This document shows, in pieces, positions 27,820 through 37,339 of a stretch of 64,000 bases of DNA (position 1 is the stretch's first letter; every line of letters starts with the position of its first letter). The notes under the pieces are model-generated. The model was not told where the DNA came from. It worked only from the letters and a program-made list of their open reading frames with translations, and searched no databases. The stretch covers positions 310,001-374,000 of the forward strand of contig NZ_SHKO01000001.1 of NCBI RefSeq assembly GCF_004217095.1, read 5' to 3'. The stretch is from Advenella incenata. Its GTDB lineage: Bacteria > Pseudomonadota > Gammaproteobacteria > Burkholderiales > Burkholderiaceae_B. Both the position numbers and the translations under genes were made by a program.

Positions 27820-28574
27820 TAAAGGTCAATGGTGTCAGCAAGGACTACGCAAATCTGCGCGTGGTGGATGACGTTTCAGTTGAAATTCCACGGGGCGGTG
27901 TCACTTCCATTGTCGGCCCCAACGGTGCAGGCAAATCCACATTGCTTGGCATGATCAGCCGCCTGTTGCCCATGTCTGCCGGATCGGTTCAGGTTGGCGG
28001 GCTGGATATCGCTCGCACCGATACGGCCGAGCTGGCCCGGCATTTGTCCATTTTGCGCCAGGACAATCATCTTCCCTTGCGCCTGACGGTCCAGGATGTG
28101 GTGGCGTTTGGCAGGTATCCGCATACGCACGGTCGCCTGACGGTGCAGGACCGCAGTCATGTCGAGCGCGCCATCGCCTATCTGAATCTCAATGGGCTGG
28201 AGCAGCGATTCCTGGATGAGCTCTCCGGCGGGCAGCGCCAGCGTGCTTTCATTGCCATGGTCTTGTGCCAGGACACAGAGTATGTCCTGCTGGATGAGCC
28301 ACTGAACAGCCTGGACATGAAAAATGCAGTTGACATCATGAAGGTGATGCGGCGCGCCGCAGACCAGCTGCATAAGACAGTTGTGATGGTGTTGCACGAT
28401 ATCAACTTTGCGTCCTGTTATTCGGATCTGATTATCGGGATGCGCAACGGCAAGGTTCTGCACCAGGGCCCGCCGCAGACCTTCATCCAGCCGCCAGTGC
28501 TCAAGCAATTATATGGACTGGATGTGGTCGTGCACGAATGGCAGAATAATCGGATTTGCGTTCATTACACCTGA
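27816..28574 (+). CDS. Iron-siderophore ABC transporter ATP-binding protein
   Basis: This is a 252-residue ATPase. Walker A is GPNGAGKST (about 33-41), signature LSGGQRQR, Walker B YVLLDEPLNSLD, then the H-loop VMVLHDINFA. This is the FepC/FecE class that pairs with FecCD permeases. It is the last gene of the operon and a hairpin follows 5 bp after the stop. Homologous to YclP/FatE/CeuD. A TonB receptor for this system is not in the window. Confidence 0.9.
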   Translation: MIKVNGVSKDYANLRVVDDVSVEIPRGGVTSIVGPNGAGKSTLLGMISRLLPMSAGSVQVGGLDIARTDTAELARHLSILRQDNHLPLRLTVQDVVAFGRYPHTHGRLTVQDRSHVERAIAYLNLNGLEQRFLDELSGGQRQRAFIAMVLCQDTEYVLLDEPLNSLDMKNAVDIMKVMRRAADQLHKTVVMVLHDINFASCYSDLIIGMRNGKVLHQGPPQTFIQPPVLKQLYGLDVVVHEWQNNRICVHYT

Positions 28575-28578
28575 CATA

Positions 28579-28602
28579 GCAGCGCACTGAGACAGGCGCT
28601 GC
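28579..28602 (+). terminator. Hairpin after the siderophore ABC operon
   Basis: Seven-bp arms GCAGCGC and GCGCTGC lie right after the ATPase stop codon, followed by ATT only. This is a weak intrinsic terminator candidate. Confidence 0.4.
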
Positions 28603-28692
28603 ATTGGCCAGAGCGCGGTGCGCAGGGGGGGCTGCGGCTGGCCGCCTGCGCGGTTGGCTTAGCTGGTATGGTCAAGCAAGGCCGCGGCCTTG

Positions 28693-31191
28693 TCAGGATG
28701 CCGGGCCAGGACGCAGCGAGTCGTCCGCCTCGCCATTCTCGTTTTCATCAGGCACCCGTTGTTCCAACTCATTGCCCAGTACATCTTCCGAACCACCGCG
28801 GCGTGGCGCCAGTTTGCGCGGTGTGTGCCCGGCTGCTGGCGCCTTGCCCTTGGGCATTTGCGCCTGCTCGGCCTTGCGTCCAAGATCCACCCGTGCCGAA
28901 GGTGCATTGCCGTCCTTGTCCTGGCCAAAATAAACCACGGTATGCGGGTATGGGAGCTCAATATTGGCGGCATTGAAATGTTTCTTGACCAGGCGGTTAT
29001 AACCGCGTTGCACTGCCCATTGCATGCCAGGTGTGGTTTTGATCAGCACTCGAATAGTCACGCCGCGTTCATTGATGGCAGTCACGCCTGGAATGGTGAT
29101 TTCTTCCAGTATTTCGGGCGACAGCACCTCATCCTGCATCAATTCTGCAAATGCAGCGCGCAGGTGTTCGATGGCGTCGTCCACATTTTCCCTATGGGCA
29201 ATGGTGTACTCGCCCATGTGATAGGAAAAATCACGCATGTGGTTAGCAACGACGTCAACTGATGAGAATGGAATCAGGTGATAGCCGCCGTCCATGGTGC
29301 GAATGCCCACCGAGCGGATGGTCATTTTTTCCACGGTGCCAAAAACCCCGCCCGCTTCCACGACATCATTCACATTCATGCCGTTTTCAAGCTGGATGAA
29401 GATGCCCGTGATAATGTCCTGCACCAGTTTTTGTGCGCCAAAACCAATGGCCAGACCTACTACACCGGCGCCGGCAATGAGCGGGCCGATATTGATGCCG
29501 ATCTGTGATAGCAGGATCAGGATCGTCATGGTGATGATCACGATCAGTGCAGCATTGCGAAACAGTGACAGCAGCGTTTTTTCTCGAGCACTGGGCGCCC
29601 GGTTGCCCGTGCCGCTCAGGCGACTCTCGATGATGCTTGCAATAATGGTCCATGCCAGGGCGGCGAACAGCAGGATGATGGCCACATGCACAACTGCGCT
29701 GATGGTTGCGCGGCCCGATTCGGACATGACCCAGGCAGACAGATCGAATGCATGCCATGCATCCAGCACAAACAGCACCACGATGACAAGCGTAATCAAA
29801 CGCAGGCCTTTGAGCGTTGCCGGAACATATGAATTGACGCGCGCTTCCAGCAATGGCAACCGGCCCCGGATCTCATCGGATAACCGGATCGGGTGACTCA
29901 GAATGGCTGTCAGAATGGCTGAGACCAGCAGACCAAGGGCAATGGCCACCAGGCTTTGCACCGTGGCGCGTGCCATAAATGGCAGTGCATCGACCGGATC
30001 CACCTGGCTGACCACGAGCAGAACGGTGAAATAGATAATGGCCAGAATATGCCAGACACGGGCGAGCAGGCGCAGCATGGTTGCAAAAAATGCAGTGGAA
30101 GTTTGGTTGGCGCGTTCTACGATTCGCTCACGTATCAGGGCCCGGTTATTCCAGACCACCCGCAAGGCATATATATACATGCCAAGCATGATGAGCAGGC
30201 CGACCAGATTGCCCAATGCTGCGGTAAACAGGGCTGTAACGACCGGTACGACAACCAGCATGCCGTAGCCGGTGATGCCAACCAGGCTGCACAGCCAGCC
30301 GTTCCAGTACATGGCAACTTCATCACGCATTGTGAACAGTCGCAGTTGCGGAAAGCGCGTTGCAAATACCGTGCGCACCAGCGCCCTGGCAATTTCAACG
30401 GCGACAAAGGCATTAACAAATAGCGATTCGAATGTGCCCACTGTTGCGTCGGGCCCCGCGACTGCCAGCGCAACGCTATATCCGACAACACCGGCCAGGG
30501 CAATGGCAGCAATGTCAACAATGAGTGCGCCAATGACAGCCGCTATTTTTTTCAATGTGGCTGGCTGGGCCAGGCGCCGCCGCCCGAGGGCGGGAGCCGG
30601 CTGTCCGGCCCAGCGATTGATTATGGAGAAAATACGAGCGGCCAGCAAGCGTAACAGAATAAAGGCGACGACCGTGGCTGCGATAACCAGTGCAAAATTG
30701 GCCAGCGCCGATTTCCAGTCGGCCATGCCGGCGGCGCCCGTACTTTCACCGCGCGCCATGGCGCCGATTGCAGCCGCTGCATCGCCCATATCGTTCAGTA
30801 GCTTGGTCAGAAAAAATTGCGTGCTGTCGGCGACCCGGCGAGGCAAGGAGTCGTCAAGGCTGCCCTGTGCCGAAGCGTGCGGCGCTTCGCCGGACTGCGC
30901 TTGTTGTGCAGTGGGCGCCTGCGCGCGCAGTTGCTCTATGAGTTGCTTGCGCGTCTTTTCGTTTTCCAGCAAATCGGCCAGTTGCGCGGCAGAGGCAGGC
31001 GCGATGACAGGTTCAGAAGAGGGGGGAGTCTGGGCGCCTGCCGTATTCAGATAAAGCAGTGCAGCGAGCAGCAGAAAAAATGGGAGAAATAACCGGAGGA
31101 TAAGGGTAGGTACAAGGGCGGACAACGATCTGGCTGCCTGCTCGCCCGTTAGTCTGGATATCTGCGACCCTGTCGCGAACCGTTCAAGCAC
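28693..31191 (-). CDS. Large mechanosensitive ion channel (MscS superfamily, YbiO-like)
   Basis: This 832-residue inner-membrane channel has a signal-like N-terminal hydrophobic segment (about 28-50) and a periplasmic region. Many membrane helices follow. A C-terminal MscS core has the pore helix GLAIGFGAQKLVQDIITGIF and the beta domain beginning with ENGMNVNDVVEAGGVFGTVEKMTIR. The soluble vestibule domain and a charged C-terminal tail end the protein. Length and the N-terminal extension resemble YbiO-type channels. It would release solutes on osmotic down-shock. It is a single gene with a 260-bp upstream gap. Confidence 0.88.
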   Translation of the reverse strand: MLERFATGSQISRLTGEQAARSLSALVPTLILRLFLPFFLLLAALLYLNTAGAQTPPSSEPVIAPASAAQLADLLENEKTRKQLIEQLRAQAPTAQQAQSGEAPHASAQGSLDDSLPRRVADSTQFFLTKLLNDMGDAAAAIGAMARGESTGAAGMADWKSALANFALVIAATVVAFILLRLLAARIFSIINRWAGQPAPALGRRRLAQPATLKKIAAVIGALIVDIAAIALAGVVGYSVALAVAGPDATVGTFESLFVNAFVAVEIARALVRTVFATRFPQLRLFTMRDEVAMYWNGWLCSLVGITGYGMLVVVPVVTALFTAALGNLVGLLIMLGMYIYALRVVWNNRALIRERIVERANQTSTAFFATMLRLLARVWHILAIIYFTVLLVVSQVDPVDALPFMARATVQSLVAIALGLLVSAILTAILSHPIRLSDEIRGRLPLLEARVNSYVPATLKGLRLITLVIVVLFVLDAWHAFDLSAWVMSESGRATISAVVHVAIILLFAALAWTIIASIIESRLSGTGNRAPSAREKTLLSLFRNAALIVIITMTILILLSQIGINIGPLIAGAGVVGLAIGFGAQKLVQDIITGIFIQLENGMNVNDVVEAGGVFGTVEKMTIRSVGIRTMDGGYHLIPFSSVDVVANHMRDFSYHMGEYTIAHRENVDDAIEHLRAAFAELMQDEVLSPEILEEITIPGVTAINERGVTIRVLIKTTPGMQWAVQRGYNRLVKKHFNAANIELPYPHTVVYFGQDKDGNAPSARVDLGRKAEQAQMPKGKAPAAGHTPRKLAPRRGGSEDVLGNELEQRVPDENENGEADDSLRPGPAS

Positions 31192-31451
31192 TGCGCTACC
31201 TCCTTGTCCAATAGGGTTACTCAGAGGCCGGCAGCCATGACATTCTTATTACAGCTGCAATATGATGTGTGCTATTTACCGATATAACACTACTGACATA
31301 ACACCTGATTTAACACGCTTGACAGGCATAGCTCGCAGGTATGCGGCACGCTGGCTCTGGGGATACTATACGGTAACACGATTGCTATAGTGAATGAAAG
31401 CCGCAGGCCGGCTTTCCGGGCGATCACTTGCCGGTCAGGGCTTGCGCAGGC

Positions 31452-32186
31452 CTAGCGTCCGCCGGCCAGATCAATAAATGAGCCGGTCACGTATGACGCA
31501 TCATCAGACAATAGCCAGGCTATGGCCGATGCGACCTCTTCTGGCTGGCCGCCGCGCAGCATGGGGATCTGGCTGCTGATGCGATCAACCCGGCCGGGCT
31601 CGCCGCCATCTGCGTGGATATCTGTATAGATAAATCCCGGCCGCACACAATTGACCCGGATTCCCTGCGGGGCCAGCTCCAGCGACAGGCCGCGGGTGAA
31701 TGTGTCAACTGCGCCCTTGGATGCAGCGTAATCCACATATTCGCCGGCAGATCCGGTGCGGGAAGCCGCCGAGGAAACATTAACGATGGCGCCTCCAGGT
31801 TGCATGCGTTTTATCGCTTCCCTGCTGCACAGAAAATAACTGGTTACATTGGTGGAGAGCGTTTTGTTGATGCGCTCTGCATCCATTTCGGTCACTTTCA
31901 TCTGCTTGAACAGCACGCCTACATTATTGACCAGATGGGTGACCGGGCCCAGCAGCTCGTCCATTTCAGCAAAGAGCCGCAACACTTGTTCTTCTTCGGA
32001 GACATCGGCGGCAATGGCAATACACGGGACTGAAAATTGCTCCTTGATCTGGGCAACCAGGGTCTGGGCGGCCGGTTCATTTCGATGATAATTAATGCAA
32101 ATGCCATATCCTCTGGCGGCCAGGTATTTGGCGGTTGCCGCGCCAATGCCGCGACCTCCGCCGGTAATCAACGCAGTTTTATCCAT
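31452..32186 (-). CDS. SDR family oxidoreductase (classical)
   Basis: The 244-residue protein has TGGGRGIGAATAKYLA for cofactor binding (about 8-23), NNVG near residue 90, and a catalytic Ser with YAASK (Tyr and Lys present). The C-terminus VTGSFIDLAGGR is typical. It is a glucose-1-dehydrogenase/FabG-like short-chain dehydrogenase with unknown substrate. It lies 168 bp downstream of the enolase-superfamily gene on the same strand and may be part of the same catabolic unit. Confidence 0.88.
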   Translation of the reverse strand: MDKTALITGGGRGIGAATAKYLAARGYGICINYHRNEPAAQTLVAQIKEQFSVPCIAIAADVSEEEQVLRLFAEMDELLGPVTHLVNNVGVLFKQMKVTEMDAERINKTLSTNVTSYFLCSREAIKRMQPGGAIVNVSSAASRTGSAGEYVDYAASKGAVDTFTRGLSLELAPQGIRVNCVRPGFIYTDIHADGGEPGRVDRISSQIPMLRGGQPEEVASAIAWLLSDDASYVTGSFIDLAGGR

Positions 32187-32354
32187 CCTGTTCTCCTGTT
32201 TTGCATCATGTCACGATGCCAGATAATACAGCGAGGCTTGTGCAGGAGTAAAGCAGGCCAATCGCTCTTACCGGCTAAGTGGCAGGATGTTTGCAATGAA
32301 ACTGAGGACAGATGTATTGAACGCCTGCGGCTGCTCCCAGTGGATGTGTTCGAT

Positions 32355-33425
32355 TTATTTTTGCAAATAGGAAATACCGCCGCCCGGCAGGTCAGGAACG
32401 GCAATGTGACCGTTTTCGACGGGCAGGCTTTCGAAGGGATCGTCCTCCAGGTGCTGATGTTCGGACAGTTCACATGCATAGGGCAGTTGTTTGACGACAC
32501 TGGCAGCCTGAACGGCCATCGCCTGAAGCAGACCAGGGCCGAATGCAGCGCCAACCCGGCAGATCACATTACCTGCTTCGCAAATATGGACCGCCTGCAT
32601 AAACCGTCGTATACCACCGAGCTTGGTTATTTTCAGGTTGATCACATCAGCCTGCCGGTTCGCCACCAGTCTGAACACATCGCTGACGGTCTGCGCGCTC
32701 TCATCGGCCTCTATGGCCGCAGGCAAGGTCCGGGTCAATAACGCCAGACCTTCGGTGTCCGATGCGGGCACGGGCTGCTCGATCAGTGCGATATCGTAAC
32801 GCTCCATTTTCGAAAAGGCATGCAACATCTGCTTGCAACTGTAGGACTGATTCGGATCCAGCGTCAATACGGTACTCGCACCGGCCGCGCTGCGCACTGC
32901 GGCGATCCGATCAATGTCCAGCGTGGTGTCTCCCGAGAGCTTGAGTTTGAGTTGACGGTAGCCCGCCGTGACCAGCAATTCTGCCCTGTGGGCCATTTCT
33001 GATGGCGATTTGATGGCCAGAATGCGCGATTGAGCAATTGCGTCGTGCATACGTCCACCCAGTAGGGTGGCAACACTGAGCCCCTTGCGTTTGCCCAGCA
33101 GATCGTGCAGAGCCATGTCTACAGCAGCTTTTACGCTGCAGTTGAACGCAAGTAGCAGATCCAGCTCCTCCATGACAGACGCAATGCTGTCGATCCGCCG
33201 CTGCTGCAGTACAGGTCTGATCCAATCCAGAGCGCTGCGCGCGCCGGCGCCGTGAGTGGTAATTGCCGGTATGGCGTGCACGTATCCCAGGCCAGTCACA
33301 CCCGCATCGTCGGTCAATTCAAGGATATGCCCCTCCAATTGGGGCACCAGAGCACGCGCAAATTTCCAGCTGGGGTCTTTCAGGCGCTGAGTACATTCTT
33401 TGATGTTGACGTTAGCGATTTCCAA
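32355..33425 (-). CDS. Enolase-superfamily enzyme, muconate-lactonizing/dipeptide-epimerase subgroup
   Basis: This 356-residue protein has the LKLKLSG (KxK) motif, metal ligands in TLDPNQSY, LIEQPV and ADESAQ, and a second catalytic Lys in INLKITKLGG. A Lys on both sides of the barrel marks the MLE subgroup (cycloisomerases, dipeptide epimerases, N-succinylamino-acid racemases). It is divergent from a Bug-type receptor gene. The usual association of such enzymes with Bug receptors suggests catabolism of an imported organic acid. The substrate is unassigned. Confidence 0.83.
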   Translation of the reverse strand: MEIANVNIKECTQRLKDPSWKFARALVPQLEGHILELTDDAGVTGLGYVHAIPAITTHGAGARSALDWIRPVLQQRRIDSIASVMEELDLLLAFNCSVKAAVDMALHDLLGKRKGLSVATLLGGRMHDAIAQSRILAIKSPSEMAHRAELLVTAGYRQLKLKLSGDTTLDIDRIAAVRSAAGASTVLTLDPNQSYSCKQMLHAFSKMERYDIALIEQPVPASDTEGLALLTRTLPAAIEADESAQTVSDVFRLVANRQADVINLKITKLGGIRRFMQAVHICEAGNVICRVGAAFGPGLLQAMAVQAASVVKQLPYACELSEHQHLEDDPFESLPVENGHIAVPDLPGGGISYLQK

Positions 33426-33705
33426 TGCAATGTTCCTGTGTAGGTGCGCGGCTCAGGCGATAGAACATGCCAAATCAGGCCGCAGCGATGGTTGTTAGGT
33501 GCCAGAATTCCCAGCTTGTTGGCATGATACGGTTGCCGCGGGTTGCCAGCTACCTCAAAATCTGCAATTCAGAATTGCAGTTGCTGCGCTGGCCGGCAGA
33601 GATACAGACGTCATACAGTAAGGGTTATCGTGGCCGCGCTTGCAGACAGCAAATGCGCTGCCTGGTCGGAAAAATACAATAAAACCATGTGGAGATAACG
33701 TTTTT

Positions 33706-34668
33706 ATGCGCAAGCTATTGCTGATGTTCACCTTGTTGTGCCCCTGTGTGGTTGCGCCGGTTGCGAATGCCGCTTCCTGGCCTATTAAGCCACTGCGCCT
33801 GATTGTGCCGTATAGCGCCGGTGGACCTACCGATGGCGTTGCCCGACTTATTGCCCAGCACCTGGAAGAACAGCTGGGGCAAACGGTGGTGGTGCAAAAC
33901 CGACCAGGAGCAGGAGGTGCAATTGGTGTGGGGGAAGTACTGCGGGCCACACCTGACGGCTACACGTTGGCGCTTGTCGCGCCTGGCCCTGTTGCCGGGC
34001 TACCTGCACTACAGACACTGCCGTATCAACTATCGGACATCCAATATATCGCCGGGGTAGTCAAGTACCCTCCTGTGATTTCGGTGAGTGTCAAATCCGG
34101 TATATCAACGTTACAGGAACTGGTGGATACAGCGAAAAAGTCACCAGGTAAGCTCAACTATAGCTCGGCGGGTAATGGTACGACACCACATATTGGTGCC
34201 GAGTTATTTGCCCAGGAAGCGGGCATAAAAACGCTGCATATTCCCTATAAAGGGGCTGCGCCTGCTACCACCGCATTGGTGGCCGGCGAAGTGCAATATG
34301 AATTGTCAGATCTGGCCCCGGTATTGCAATATCACCGTGCGGGCAAACTAAAGGTGGTAGCTGTTGTCGGTAACGAGCGCTTGCCCCAATTGCCGGATGT
34401 GCCGACAACGGTGGAGTCTGGATTGCCCGGGGTCATTATGGAAACGCTGTACGGTCTGATTGGACCGTCTGGCATGGACCGGGCGGTGATTGATCGTCTG
34501 GAACAGGCGGTGACCGCTGTGAATGCCAATGAAGATGTCAAAAAATTTCTGCATGAACAAGGTGGTGCGCCGGCTAATTTGAATGACCAGCAGTATCGCG
34601 AGGCGATGATGGCAGAGTTCAGCAAGTGGAAACACATCGCCGAAAAAGGAAATATCAAGCTCAATTGA
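33706..34668 (+). CDS. Tripartite tricarboxylate transporter receptor (TctC/Bug family)
   Basis: The 320-residue periplasmic protein starts at MRKLLLMFTLLCP, a signal peptide ending near ANAASWP. GGAG lies about 15 nt upstream, a long spacing, so the start is supported mainly by the signal sequence. Family hallmarks are PLRLIVPYSAGGPTDGVARL and VVQNRPGAGG, with DVPTTVESGLPG later. Bug receptors bind carboxylates and related small molecules. No TctA/TctB membrane genes are nearby, as is common for Bug genes in Alcaligenaceae. A LysR gene follows 66 bp downstream. Confidence 0.88.
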   Translation: MRKLLLMFTLLCPCVVAPVANAASWPIKPLRLIVPYSAGGPTDGVARLIAQHLEEQLGQTVVVQNRPGAGGAIGVGEVLRATPDGYTLALVAPGPVAGLPALQTLPYQLSDIQYIAGVVKYPPVISVSVKSGISTLQELVDTAKKSPGKLNYSSAGNGTTPHIGAELFAQEAGIKTLHIPYKGAAPATTALVAGEVQYELSDLAPVLQYHRAGKLKVVAVVGNERLPQLPDVPTTVESGLPGVIMETLYGLIGPSGMDRAVIDRLEQAVTAVNANEDVKKFLHEQGGAPANLNDQQYREAMMAEFSKWKHIAEKGNIKLN

Positions 34669-34734
34669 ATGGTAAGCTGCAGACGCAATTGTCAATACTG
34701 GCAGGCTAAGAGGCTGCCTTGGGAATAGAACGTC

Positions 34735-35682
34735 ATGCAGCCAGAGAGTGCCGCCACCGATTTTCAAATTAGCTTATCGTCGGATTTGAACCGATGGCGG
34801 TTCTTTGTAGTGATTGCTCAACTGGGCAGCCTGACGCGTGCCGCGACCTTTCTGGATAGCAATCAATCTTTACTAAGCCGCCAGCTGAATGCGCTAGAGC
34901 GTGAGTGCGGTGTCCGGCTTTTTAACCGGACGGGACGGGGCGTAGCACTTACCGAGACGGGGCGCTTGATCTTCGATCGGGTCGTGGCGCTGCTCAAAGA
35001 CGCAGAGCAGCTGGATCAACGGTTACAGGACTATGTCAAAGCGCCTATCGGCAAGGTCACGTTTGCCTGCTTTACGTCAATAGGGTCGACCCTTGCTGCC
35101 CGGCTATATGATGATCTTCGCAAGGATGCGCCGGGTGTCAGCTTGTCTTATATGGAAGGCAATGTGGGGCAGATCGAAGCCTGGCTTGCCGATGGACGTG
35201 CAGATATCGGCATCGTGTATCGATATGGAGATACGCTCCCTGAACATGAGTTTGAGCTGGCGACGGTAGACAGTTATCTGGTGGGCAGCACTGCCGATCG
35301 GTGGACGTCCCGTGCTGAAGTCCAATTCAGCGAACTGGCGAATTTGTCGTTTGTATTGCCAGGAACGCCGAATGAGCTGCGCAGTACGTTGGAGTCGCTG
35401 GCGCGTGATATGGGGTTTTCTATTTTGGTCTCTATGGAGACAAACTCATTGCCCCTGATGAAACTGATGGTCGCGCAAAAGGGACTGCATACAACACTGC
35501 CCATCCACTCTGTCCTGGATGATGTCGCCGGCGGCCGTCTCCAGGCCTCACGTATTGTGAACCCACCGGTAAAACGGTTGATTTCAATGGCCATTTCAAA
35601 AAGCAAGGGTCCTTCCAGAACGGTCTCGCTGGTATCGACAAGACTGTTTGATCTGGCACGCGCGATATTGGTTGATAGCTAA
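34735..35682 (+). CDS. LysR family transcriptional regulator
   Basis: The 315-residue regulator has a LysR HTH (about residues 18-77), including LTRAATFLDSNQSLLSRQLNALE, and a C-terminal effector domain. Such CynR/NAC-like LysR proteins next to Bug receptors commonly control the associated catabolic genes. It is downstream of the receptor on the same strand. A role in controlling the enolase/SDR pair across the divergent gap is inferred. Confidence 0.83.
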   Translation: MQPESAATDFQISLSSDLNRWRFFVVIAQLGSLTRAATFLDSNQSLLSRQLNALERECGVRLFNRTGRGVALTETGRLIFDRVVALLKDAEQLDQRLQDYVKAPIGKVTFACFTSIGSTLAARLYDDLRKDAPGVSLSYMEGNVGQIEAWLADGRADIGIVYRYGDTLPEHEFELATVDSYLVGSTADRWTSRAEVQFSELANLSFVLPGTPNELRSTLESLARDMGFSILVSMETNSLPLMKLMVAQKGLHTTLPIHSVLDDVAGGRLQASRIVNPPVKRLISMAISKSKGPSRTVSLVSTRLFDLARAILVDS

Positions 35683-35810
35683 GGGGGCGAAGCAAATTAT
35701 TGCAGTGCACCCACCCGAATGATATCTGGTGGGATACACTGCATCCGGGTGGCGCCCGCGTTTTTGCTGCGGATAGCAGTGCTGGAAAGCTGGTCTGGCG
35801 CGTGTGTGCC

Positions 35811-36251
35811 TCAGGCTTGTGCCGCCTGCTCTGCCGGTTGCATGGCAATCATCCATTCCATGCCGAAACGGTCTTTGAGCATGCCAAAGCAGGGGGAGAA
35901 AAAGGTCTCGCCCAGCGGCATGGTGACCGTGCCGCCTTCGGCAAGCGCGTTGAACATGCGGGTGGCATCTTCTTTGTTGACCGGAATAACAGACAGGGCG
36001 AAGCCACCCATTGTACTGTCGCCGCCGCAGCCATCAGATGCCATGACCAGACTGCTGCCAATGCGAAAACTGGCGTGCATGATCTTGTTGTCAAAATCAG
36101 GGGGAACTGCACCTGGTGGTGGCGTTTCCGGGCTCTCGCCAAAACGCATCATCATATCGAGCTGCGCGCCCACGGCATCTTTGTAAAAGTTCAGGGCCTG
36201 CTCGCAACGGCCGCCGAAAAAAAGGTAAGGAACGATAGAAGTCTGGTTCAT
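35811..36251 (-). CDS. VOC family protein (PhnB-like)
   Basis: The 146-residue protein begins MNQTSIVPYLFFGGRC. It has the two beta-alpha-beta-beta-beta repeats of the vicinal-oxygen-chelate fold. The FGMEWMIAMQP ending is typical of PhnB/YjdN-type proteins, whose enzymatic role is unknown. The longer frame to 36332 has no supporting start site, while GGAAAACATC lies just before the chosen ATG on the minus strand. It is next to a second VOC gene on the same strand. Confidence 0.85.
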   Translation of the reverse strand: MNQTSIVPYLFFGGRCEQALNFYKDAVGAQLDMMMRFGESPETPPPGAVPPDFDNKIMHASFRIGSSLVMASDGCGGDSTMGGFALSVIPVNKEDATRMFNALAEGGTVTMPLGETFFSPCFGMLKDRFGMEWMIAMQPAEQAAQA

Positions 36252-36363
36252 GATGTTTTCCTGGTGTGGTCCGGTCGCAAGGCGACTGGATACGGTATTG
36301 AAAAAAAGTCTATTAAAAAACAGTGCTATCAATTAAATTGAACGGCTCTTGTTGCAGCGCCGA

Positions 36364-36876
36364 TCAGGATGTTCCGGCGCTGGCTGCGTCGGCCGCCTGC
36401 TGCAGTTTGCCGATATCCAGTTTTTTCATGGGCAGTAATGCCTCCATGACGCGCTGGGCGCGAGCCGGGTCGGTCAACAAGGTCGGCAATATGGCGGGCA
36501 CGATCTGCCATGACAGGCCGTAACGATCCTTGAGCCAGCCGCACTGCTGGGCAGATGGATCGCCACCCTCATTTAACGCTGTCCAGTATTTGTCCAGCTC
36601 GTCCTGAGAATCGCAATGCACCTGCAGAGAGATGGCTTCATTGAACTTGAAAATGGGCCCGCCATTGAGGGCAGTAAAAGGCAGTCCGGCAAGCTCGAAC
36701 GCGACCGTGAGCACACTGCCTTCGGGTCTGCCGCTAACCTGCGTCATTTTCTCACCAAGATAATGGGTGGTCTGGGTGATTTTTGAATCAGGAAAAATGC
36801 CGGTATAAAACCGGGCTGCTGCCTCGGCCTGGTCATCAAACCAAAGGCAGGGCGAGATTTTCGACGCGATTTTCAT
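36364..36876 (-). CDS. VOC family protein (PhnB/3-demethylubiquinone methyltransferase-like)
   Basis: This 170-residue VOC protein contains KISPCLWFDDQAEAAARFY at the N-terminus and a C-terminal GLSWQIVPAILPTLL. The family was historically mislabelled 3-demethylubiquinone-9 3-methyltransferase because of the PF06983 name; no methyltransferase motif is present. AGGAAAT precedes the ATG. It precedes the shorter VOC gene by 112 bp and may share its promoter. Function unknown. Confidence 0.85.
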   Translation of the reverse strand: MKIASKISPCLWFDDQAEAAARFYTGIFPDSKITQTTHYLGEKMTQVSGRPEGSVLTVAFELAGLPFTALNGGPIFKFNEAISLQVHCDSQDELDKYWTALNEGGDPSAQQCGWLKDRYGLSWQIVPAILPTLLTDPARAQRVMEALLPMKKLDIGKLQQAADAASAGTS

Positions 36877-37339
36877 GTCTATTTCCTTTTGCGAACAGCA
36901 CTATTGCAAATGCGATAATGAGAATCGGGAAGGAGATACAAGCTGCCCGATTCGACCGTTTTGTTGCATGAAGTCAGTATGCGCAGGATTGAACTGTCGG
37001 TAAATAGGCAGATGCGTCATTCTGCAAGGGCAGATACGGCAGCGATTGAAGGCGGGTAACAACCGGCTCAAGGCAGTGGCTCACAATGGCGCTCAGGCGC
37101 AGTGCTCTGCCGACATGCCGCGCCAGAGGCGGGCGCGCTTGCTTGCATGGCCGGCAACAAATTGGTAACCGGCGTGATTCAATGACGACAATTGCAATAA
37201 CGGCAACGGTGATGGACCGACAGCTGCAAAGACTACGCTGCGACAACATAAATTCGGCACAGATTTGCGCCGCTACCGCGAATGTCCGTACCTGGCCGAC
37301 GGCGCTGCAAAACAAATCCGGCGCGGCGCCGGTAAGCGG
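36877..37339. other. 463-bp gap without a supported gene
   Basis: Open frames here are Arg/Cys-rich and lack start signals or family features. The left end should carry the promoter of the VOC genes (minus strand). No strong terminator for the regulator ending at 37340 was seen. Confidence 0.45.

Noticed and set aside
28604-28976. Plus-strand open frames after the siderophore operon
   Set aside because: They overlap the C-terminal coding end of the MscS-family gene in antisense and are low-complexity.
31285-31316. Three TAACAC direct repeats upstream of the MscS-family gene
   Set aside because: Short hexamers at uneven spacing (14 and 12 nt) in A/T-rich sequence; not enough to call an operator array.
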